A stretch of DNA of 13,176 nucleotides from DATLYT01 sp035574455 (GTDB lineage: Bacteria; Bacteroidota; Ignavibacteria; UBA10030): NCBI GenBank assembly GCA_035574455.1, contig DATLYT010000117.1:1-13176 (forward strand). The letters run 5' to 3'. A program made the position numbers and the translations under genes. Position 1 is the stretch's first letter. Each line of letters opens with the position of its first letter. Under the pieces are notes generated by a model, which worked only from the letters and a program-made list of their open reading frames with translations, searched no databases and was not told the DNA's origin. Shown piece by piece: positions 5,897 to 13,176 of the stretch.

Positions 5897-6280
5897 ATGA
5901 AGAACACCTCCAAGAAACACCAGATCCTTGTCGTTGATGATGAGCCCGCATGGCTGAACGCCGTCTCGATGGTGCTTGAGAGCAAGGGCTATAACGTAAA
6001 GGCGGTGAGAACCGGAACCGACGCCCTCGCGGCGATGGCCCAATTCAAACCGGATCTCATCCTTTCCGACGTTCGCATGCCCGACATGAACGGGTTTGAT
6101 TTTCTCGACCAGATCAAGAAGAACCCGACCATCTCCTCCACACCGGTTGTTTTTCTCTCCGCCATAGACGATTTCCACGCGAAGAAGATCGCACGGGAAA
6201 TGGGAGCTGCCGACTACATTACAAAACCTGTCGACGAGCAGGATATGTTTTTGGCGCTCGAAAAGTATCTTCCGCAGTAA
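5897..6280 (+). CDS. Stand-alone response-regulator receiver protein
   Basis: The 127-residue protein is a single REC domain without an output domain (CheY-like layout). Visible active-site residues are the acidic pair Asp14-Asp15 (ILVVDDEP), phospho-acceptor Asp58 (LILSDVRMP), Ser88 (VVFLSA) and Lys110 (YITKPV). It presumably relays phosphate or acts by protein contact in the cytosol. The hybrid kinase begins 125 nt downstream in the same direction, so it is the natural partner, though this is inferred from position. I chose ATG 5897 because the domain starts a few residues later; an in-frame GTG at 5888 would add three residues. Confidence 0.9.
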   Translation: MKNTSKKHQILVVDDEPAWLNAVSMVLESKGYNVKAVRTGTDALAAMAQFKPDLILSDVRMPDMNGFDFLDQIKKNPTISSTPVVFLSAIDDFHAKKIAREMGAADYITKPVDEQDMFLALEKYLPQ

Positions 6281-6405
6281 CATCAACAACATCCTTCACA
6301 CCTTTAGAGAACTGTCACCGTGTCGTAGGATATGTCGATCCCTGCCGACCCTTGCAATTGTGGCAGGCGGTGGCTACTTTTCCTTTGTCGAATACGCTCG
6401 CCCTT

Positions 6406-8643
<2,238 letters not shown>

Positions 8644-8705
8644 GTTCTCTTTGCTCTTGGCGTTTGTGTTCTGAAGTTTTATCGTTCTGGCACCTTGAGT
8701 ACAAC

Positions 8706-8744
8706 ACGAGCCACAACAGGAATCCGGATTCTCATATGGCTCGT
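8706..8744. terminator. Long dyad, possible terminator after hybrid kinase
   Basis: The arms ACGAGCCA (8706-8713) and TGGCTCGT (8737-8744) pair over 8 bp. Inside sits a perfect 12-bp palindrome GAATCCGGATTC (8720-8731). TTTATC follows, a weak T-run. It may end the kinase transcript, or the nested palindrome may be a binding site for a dimeric regulator. Confidence 0.4.
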
Positions 8745-8917
8745 TTATCAATTGCTTGGGTTCGTGGTTTGTGTGGGGTTGGTGTTGACGGCGTACCGTT
8801 TACTGGGAGCGAATAAACCATAAAAGATGGGATAAAGTCAAGGAGAATACTTCCTCAGGAATAGAGCGAAAATTCAGGGCAATTCTAAAGTCTGTTTGGT
8901 TTACATCTTGACTACTC

Positions 8918-8946
8918 TTGACAAAATCTTGGATCTTTTGTAACCT
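8918..8946 (+). promoter_or_regulatory. Sigma-70-like promoter of the secreted-protein locus
   Basis: A perfect TTGACA (8918-8923) is followed by a 17-nt spacer and TAACCT (8941-8946), giving a start near 8953 and a leader of about 43 nt before ATG 8996. It is the best promoter match in the window and probably drives both secreted-protein genes up to the terminator at 12267-12303. Confidence 0.5.
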
Positions 8947-8995
8947 GCCGCCAAGTAACGAAGCCACAAACTCCCCAACCACACGGTAAGCACCG

Positions 8996-10936
8996 ATGCA
9001 TTGTTCTACCGATCCACTGCGGCCAGTAACTGTTTTCCTTTTCTTGGCGCTGATTTCTACGAGTTTATTTGGTCAGACGACCATCCGTGAGCGGGTGGAG
9101 ATTCGACCGACACCGCCGACAAAGGCAACCGGAGCAGCCTCTTCCTCCAGCTTGCTTGTTCAAGATGGACCGAACGCTGCCCGCACTGCGATCCCCGGTG
9201 TGCGAGTACACGTCACAGGAACGACTTTTCAAGCCGCAGGGACGATACCGCCGCTTGCCGGTGTCGAGATACGCGTGCATATGGGCAGTGCCGAGTATAC
9301 TGTCCGCACCGTCTCAGCCGATTGCCGGGGTAACATTTCTGACATCACCTTCACGGTTCCCTATGAAGACTTGGTCTCCTGTGGGCGACAGGTATATGTT
9401 GTATATCGGCTCAATGTCTGGGGAGGATTCGGTGCCTGTCATGTCCGAACGGGGAGTTTCAAGCTTGCGGGGGCGAGTGTTCTTGGTTCCACGGCGACCT
9501 TCACGATTCGGGATGCTCTCTCCGATGGAAGGTTTATGAGTGTGCCGTTTACGGCCACAGTCACCGTCGGGGGAGAGTCCCTGCCCGGGTTTGAGATGAC
9601 CCAGATGACTGTGTTGCCGGGGAAGACGACCCTGCAGTGCACGGACAACACGCCGGTCGATGTGACACTAAAAAATGCTTCAGGACAGACAGTAACGATT
9701 TGCGGTGGCACGACCTTGCAGGCGACGGCGAGCTTGGAAGGCGTCGGGCCGTATGCATTTTTGAGACAGGGCACCACGGAAGGTCAAACGATTACCTTTC
9801 CGATGACAAGTGCGACCTCTTCGTTCGATGTGGTGTTGGATACGGTGCGGGGTGTGATACCGCTCGGGCAGCAACAAGCGACCTTGCGGGTGACGGTGGA
9901 GGGAGTCGAGGGGACAGCAAACATCAATCTTACCTGTCCCTACCCACCGCCTGCTGTGACGATCACACATCCCGCACAGGACACGACGATTGTGCTGACG
10001 CAAGAGAACCAGCCGATTCTTACATTACAGGAGGTGCACACACCGGCAAGCGGGAAGTTCGAGCCAGTAATCAGCTGGCAGCCGAGCGACAGGATTGATA
10101 CGCGGGAATATTTTGATACGATGCAGAGAGGTGATACAGTGGAGGTACGGGTTACGGTGATGGCAGAGAACATTGCGCAGATGCGGGCGCAGGATACGAG
10201 GAGAGTCTGGCTGGTGAAGAAGGGATGTGATGGGCCGCCATGTGAAGGAGGGATAACTCCTCCTTCATTACCACTTCAAGAAGTTAAACGGTCAGAGATG
10301 CCGACTGATCCGTGCTTGACGCCAGGCAAGACCGGAATTCCACCCGGGGGCGGTTTTAGACCTTTGGGTGCACCTGAGAAGCCAGTTGGTCCGTTTGAGG
10401 TTGATGCATGCTATGATTCCCAAAGAGACAAATGGAAATTCAAGGTAGAGCAAATTCCGATCAGAGTGTTTCTCGATCTCTGTGAGAACAACTTGGCCGA
10501 TTTCAAGCTCATTAATGATGTGTCGGAAATAACTGCGGCCGATGCTTGCTTGGCACTCGAAGACATTCGGCGACATTACAATTATCCAATCGTCGTAAGG
10601 GAAAGGGGTTACATTTTACGACCCGTTCTACTGGCCCACGAACAGGTGCATAAAAACGACTATCAGAAAGCTCTGGATGAAGCGAAAGGGGTCTTTGAGA
10701 AGAAGTTTATCGAGACCCAACTGGCTTGTGAAGAAGCGGGCAGTCTGGAAGAGGCAAAGAAAAAAGGAGAAGGGACGATTCGCTCGCACGTGATGTCGTT
10801 GTTGACTGCTGCGCTCGATGGATATCAAACGAAGACGGCACCACCTGATTATGAGCAGACTATCCAAGAATCCCTTGAGCAATTGATTAAACAATATGAA
10901 GATCGTCTAAAGGCACTTCATCCGAACTGTAACTAA
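8996..10936 (+). CDS. Secreted multidomain protein with C-terminal HEXXH putative metallopeptidase domain
   Basis: The 646-residue protein has an N-terminal signal peptide (hydrophobic 11-25, likely cut after Gly26, leaving QTT). Residues 27-410 are Ser/Thr/Val-rich and beta-predicted, resembling consecutive Ig-like or adhesin-type modules, with scattered cysteines suited to extracytoplasmic disulfides. A Pro/Gly-rich linker (about 415-460) leads to a different, helical and charged C-terminal domain (about 462-646) containing His548-Glu549-x-x-His552 (LLAHEQVH), the zincin metallopeptidase signature, preceded by hydrophobics as in active enzymes. The third zinc ligand is not certain (Glu579, Glu580 or His598 are candidates). 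Residues from 329 on are duplicated in the truncated frame downstream of 12307. A helical-repeat protein follows 19 nt later. I do not recognise the full-length protein; function as an exported protease or polymorphic effector is inference. Confidence 0.8.
   Translation: MHCSTDPLRPVTVFLFLALISTSLFGQTTIRERVEIRPTPPTKATGAASSSSLLVQDGPNAARTAIPGVRVHVTGTTFQAAGTIPPLAGVEIRVHMGSAEYTVRTVSADCRGNISDITFTVPYEDLVSCGRQVYVVYRLNVWGGFGACHVRTGSFKLAGASVLGSTATFTIRDALSDGRFMSVPFTATVTVGGESLPGFEMTQMTVLPGKTTLQCTDNTPVDVTLKNASGQTVTICGGTTLQATASLEGVGPYAFLRQGTTEGQTITFPMTSATSSFDVVLDTVRGVIPLGQQQATLRVTVEGVEGTANINLTCPYPPPAVTITHPAQDTTIVLTQENQPILTLQEVHTPASGKFEPVISWQPSDRIDTREYFDTMQRGDTVEVRVTVMAENIAQMRAQDTRRVWLVKKGCDGPPCEGGITPPSLPLQEVKRSEMPTDPCLTPGKTGIPPGGGFRPLGAPEKPVGPFEVDACYDSQRDKWKFKVEQIPIRVFLDLCENNLADFKLINDVSEITAADACLALEDIRRHYNYPIVVRERGYILRPVLLAHEQVHKNDYQKALDEAKGVFEKKFIETQLACEEAGSLEEAKKKGEGTIRSHVMSLLTAALDGYQTKTAPPDYEQTIQESLEQLIKQYEDRLKALHPNCN
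9980..10116 (+). repeat. Duplicated linker segment, copy A (inside full-length gene)
   Basis: This 137-bp stretch aligns without gaps to 12307-12443 with about 80% identity by hand count, including a perfect 27-bp block (10052-10078 equals 12379-12405). It encodes the segment from DTTIVLTQENQP to IDTREYF, the start of the last beta module before the C-terminal domain. Weaker protein similarity continues to about 10225. Confidence 0.85.
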
Positions 10937-10955
10937 AGAAAATCACGGAGATGTT

Positions 10956-12239
10956 ATGCGAACTTTTTTATTGGGTTTTTCATTTGTTGGGCTAATATTG
11001 TTTTCACAAGAAGTCTTGAGCCAGACGACACCGAAGGACTCGCTGCGAACGATCTATTTAGGGCCAGTCCGCCGTGATCCTCCAACGCCCGAAGAACGAC
11101 AGCAGTATATCGGGTATCTGGACAGCACGGATGTCACATTTGCCTTTGATGCGATCCAACGGATTGGTGAGCACGGCATCACTGAAGCCATTCCAAAGCT
11201 TGAAGAGCTTTTTTGGAAGCGCGAGCCATTGTATCAGGATCACTACTTACGGCTGTTGTGGAAGTTAGGGGCTCCGAGCGCCCTTTCATTTGCCCGGGCA
11301 TTGATTGATTCAGCGGATGCTCAAAAACCCAGACTCGGGGGTGTTGATCCACTACACCGAAAGGTTTTAGCCACAGAGGTGCTTGTCGATTTAGGAGATT
11401 TCTCTACCGTGCCTTTGGTATTTGAGCTTCTTCGGAGAGAAAAGCCACGAGTACAATCGGATGCACGGAGGATACTGAGACCGATTGCCCAGAAGGTGTC
11501 TCTGTATGCCGACAGCGCACGCACGGAATTGCTTCGGCTCGTTCGCGAAGGTCCTCAACGAGATGATCGATTCCTTTCTCTGATTGATCTTGTTGAACTT
11601 TACGGCAACCGCATGATAGAATTGCTGTTTGAAAGAGCAGTGGATGACACAAATTTTGTCATTCGGAGATTTGCTTTTAACAAGCTTCTCATATTCGAAC
11701 CACTAACCATTAAGCAATTCCTATACAAGCGAATTTTCGATGAACCAGCTTGGTCATTTCGCAGTACGATTGCCGATACTTTGCTATATAGGTACGGAAC
11801 ACCACAAGATTATCGTGTAGTACAAGAATACCAGCAATGGGAAACGCAACCAACAGCCAAATCTCTCACGGGATTTCGGTTGCGTGATTTCAAACCTCCT
11901 GTTCCCTCACTCATAACACCGGTTTCCGTCCTGCTCGATAGTCTCATCTCCTACAAGCACCAAGTCGCTGCTCTTGGCTGGCTCGGCGACAAGAATTTCG
12001 TCAACGAACTAGACAACCATCTTGAGAATGCGCAGAACCATCTTGTCAGAGGGGATTCGGTGAACTGCGGCAAGGAAGTGGAGAAATTTCAGGAGAAAGT
12101 GCAGAAGGAATACGACAAGACCATCGACGACCAGAAGAAGAACAAGCCGCGCGATAAACGGTTTGTCACTGTCGAAGGGTGGAAGTTTCTCTACTACCAT
12201 GCCCAGTACCTCCTCGACCGCTTGCCGAAGAGGAGATGA
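10956..12239 (+). CDS. Secreted HEAT-like helical-repeat protein with FIMAH-like C-terminus
   Basis: The 427-residue protein has a signal peptide (hydrophobic 4-16, probable cut after Ser22, leaving QTT as in the upstream protein). Residues about 40-310 are amphipathic helix pairs resembling HEAT/armadillo repeats, for example the units around AFDAIQRIGEHG, LATEVLVDLGDF and FLSLIDLVELYG. After a Pro-rich hinge (about 311-323), residues about 325-425 form a charged helical domain (LDSLISYKHQ..., NHLENAQNHLVRGD, FQEKVQKEYD, YHAQYLLDRL) that resembles the FIMAH domain found at the end of secreted repeat proteins. GGAG lies 5 nt before ATG 10956, and the gene begins 19 nt after the upstream stop. 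Co-expression and shared export suggest it binds, chaperones or neutralises the HEXXH protein. No enzymatic motif is seen. Confidence 0.78.
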   Translation: MRTFLLGFSFVGLILFSQEVLSQTTPKDSLRTIYLGPVRRDPPTPEERQQYIGYLDSTDVTFAFDAIQRIGEHGITEAIPKLEELFWKREPLYQDHYLRLLWKLGAPSALSFARALIDSADAQKPRLGGVDPLHRKVLATEVLVDLGDFSTVPLVFELLRREKPRVQSDARRILRPIAQKVSLYADSARTELLRLVREGPQRDDRFLSLIDLVELYGNRMIELLFERAVDDTNFVIRRFAFNKLLIFEPLTIKQFLYKRIFDEPAWSFRSTIADTLLYRYGTPQDYRVVQEYQQWETQPTAKSLTGFRLRDFKPPVPSLITPVSVLLDSLISYKHQVAALGWLGDKNFVNELDNHLENAQNHLVRGDSVNCGKEVEKFQEKVQKEYDKTIDDQKKNKPRDKRFVTVEGWKFLYYHAQYLLDRLPKRR

Positions 12240-12264
12240 CAGACAGAAACGTTGATGTTGCGTA

Positions 12265-13176
12265 ATGCCTCGCGCAAGCACAGGTGCTCACGCGAGGCTT
12301 TTTGTTGACACGACGATTGTGTTGACACAAGAGAATCAGCCGGTGATTATATTACAGGAGGAACACTCGCCGACCTCGGGGAAGTTCGAGCCAGTAATCA
12401 GCTGGGAGCCGTCACAAGTCATTGACACGCGGCAGTATTTTGAGCAGAGAGAGGATAGTCTGGTGATTGTTGCGCGTGTAACGGCGACGAATATTGCGGG
12501 TATGATTACGACAGATAGTGTGAAGATCACGCTGAAGAAGAATGTGCTGGATCATTTTGCGGTGAGGGTAGAGAGAGATACGGTAGCATTTACGGAGACC
12601 TCGAAGATTTTTGTGCAGGGAAAAGACGCGAGGGATAACGACATAGACCCGCCGGCCGATACGAAAGTGAACATCGTGTTGCGGGTGGATGAACGCTATG
12701 GTAACTTAGCATATAAGAGTACTGTCGGCAAGGAGGTCATCGATGTTCCCTATGGTGACGCCCAGAGTGGGCAGGTGGTGTTTGCGGCGACGGGAGAGAA
12801 TCCGATTGGTTTACCACCGCAGAAGGTCGATATCGGTGTAACGGGTTTAGGTAAAGAAGGCGTGGGGAGCGTGTGGGTGAAGTGTACGATCAATCCGCCG
12901 CGCTATGCGCAGGGAGGAAACTCACCGTGGGCAGATGATCATTATGATAATGCGTATGATGACAATGGAAATGAAATCAAAATCCGTACACTGGGATGCG
13001 CGCTTTCTTGCATGGCGATGGCAATGACGGCATTTGGCGATACGGTGAATCCGGGTGAGTTAAATGAGTGGATGAAAATGGCTCCGAAAGATAGTGGTGG
13101 ATATCGTGGAAGAAGTGTAAATTGGCGTGCAATTTCCTTGCATTCGCCATCGAAGAAAATCTATGGAGCTGACGCA
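12265..13176 (+). CDS. 5'-truncated paralogous cassette with C39/papain-like peptidase domain (runs off window)
   Basis: An open frame runs without a stop from ATG 12265 (in-frame TGA at 12253) to the window end, 304 codons. The first 14 codons lie in the terminator stem-loop and are unlikely to be real. From codon 15 (12307) the sequence matches the duplicated linker of the upstream gene, then a further beta module (about 95-205). A domain with YAQGG (Gln216), SPWADDHY, then LGCALSCMAM (Cys245) and PGELNEWM...GYRGRSVNW follows, resembling the C39-like/papain-fold peptidase group, with Gln216 and Cys245 as oxyanion and nucleophile candidates; the catalytic His would lie beyond the window. There is no signal peptide, no Shine-Dalgarno and a terminator just upstream, so it looks like a silent, displaced C-terminal module rather than an expressed gene. 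Confidence 0.65.
   Translation, partial: MPRASTGAHARLFVDTTIVLTQENQPVIILQEEHSPTSGKFEPVISWEPSQVIDTRQYFEQREDSLVIVARVTATNIAGMITTDSVKITLKKNVLDHFAVRVERDTVAFTETSKIFVQGKDARDNDIDPPADTKVNIVLRVDERYGNLAYKSTVGKEVIDVPYGDAQSGQVVFAATGENPIGLPPQKVDIGVTGLGKEGVGSVWVKCTINPPRYAQGGNSPWADDHYDNAYDDNGNEIKIRTLGCALSCMAMAMTAFGDTVNPGELNEWMKMAPKDSGGYRGRSVNWRAISLHSPSKKIYGADA
12267..12303 (+). terminator. Rho-independent terminator of the secreted-protein operon
   Basis: An 8-bp perfect stem GCCTCGCG (12267-12274) and CGCGAGGC (12291-12298) encloses a second stem AGCA/TGCT (12277-12280/12285-12288) with a CAGG tetraloop, and is followed by TTTTT. It starts 27 nt after the stop of the helical-repeat gene. The displaced cassette's homology begins 4 bp after the T-run. 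Confidence 0.88.
12307..12443 (+). repeat. Duplicated linker segment, copy B (start of displaced cassette)
   Basis: This is the partner of 9980-10116, same length and no gaps, about 80% identical. Mismatches are mostly scattered between perfectly conserved 9- to 27-bp blocks. The left edge of similarity is abrupt: bases before 12307 belong to the terminator, with no trace of the preceding beta modules of the full-length gene. Confidence 0.85.

Larger units (their letters stand above)
8644..8995. other. Intergenic region between kinase and secreted-protein locus
   Basis: These 352 bases have no ORF I would call. They hold a long dyad at 8706-8744 and a good sigma-70-like promoter at 8918-8946 that points into the secreted-protein gene. 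The stretch 8745-8917 shows nothing I recognise. Confidence 0.6.

Noticed and set aside
6352..6405. TTG start giving an 18-residue N-terminal extension of the hybrid kinase
   Set aside because: TTG is a rare start, there is no ribosome binding site before it, and the ATG at 6406 gives a normal short lead into the first membrane segment.

Overview
This window is bacterial chromosome of moderate GC (about half, judged by eye). The protein families suggest a member of the Bacteroidota/Chlorobi/Ignavibacteria assemblage: a short MerR-type protein, a GroES-like protein beside a BrxA/B bacilliredoxin, and secreted Ig-like and HEAT-repeat proteins whose mature N-termini both read Q-T-T. This is inference from family resemblance. 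No marker here fixes the phylum, and several genes have recognisable Shine-Dalgarno sites.

Layout. (1) 1-1230, leftward RNA-gene region. It holds tRNA-Glu(UUC), a 3' fragment of a tRNA-His and an intact tRNA-His(GUG). Left of tRNA-Glu lies about 0.8 kb without a convincing ORF. This stretch has hairpins and is bounded by a perfect 35-bp direct repeat that includes the last 10 nt of the tRNA-Glu gene, as expected of a small tRNA-targeted insertion or a large structured RNA locus. (2) 1401-3150, rightward: a MerR-like regulator, tRNA-Pro(GGG), a GroES-like protein, a small unknown protein abutting it, a bacilliredoxin and a strong terminator. (3) 3175-5817, a tight three-gene run: a two-domain VOC ring-cleaving dioxygenase, an alpha/beta hydrolase (a pairing like the MhqE/MhqD or MhqO/MhqD quinone-detoxification enzymes of Bacillus) and an orphan beta-type DNA methyltransferase whose start codon overlaps the hydrolase stop. 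(4) 5897-8643, signalling: a stand-alone receiver protein and a hybrid histidine kinase (2 TM, GAF, PAS, HisKA, HATPase, REC). (5) 8996-13176, a secreted modular locus.

Region 5 is the most unusual. A 646-residue exported protein has Ig-like/beta-rich repeats and a distinct C-terminal domain with an HEXXH metallopeptidase-type motif. It is followed after 19 nt by an exported helical-repeat protein (HEAT-like, with a FIMAH-like C-terminus) and a rho-independent terminator. A few bases beyond the terminator begins a second, 5'-truncated copy of the middle of the first gene. It has about 80% nucleotide identity over 137 gap-free positions by hand count, and then continues in an open frame into a different C-terminal domain resembling C39/papain-like peptidases, running off the window. 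This is the arrangement seen in polymorphic toxin loci: a full-length protein with its current tip, a possible partner or immunity gene, then a promoterless, signal-less spare tip sharing a recombination-competent linker. The toxin/immunity reading is inference. The duplication, the terminator junction and the change of C-terminal domain are directly visible.
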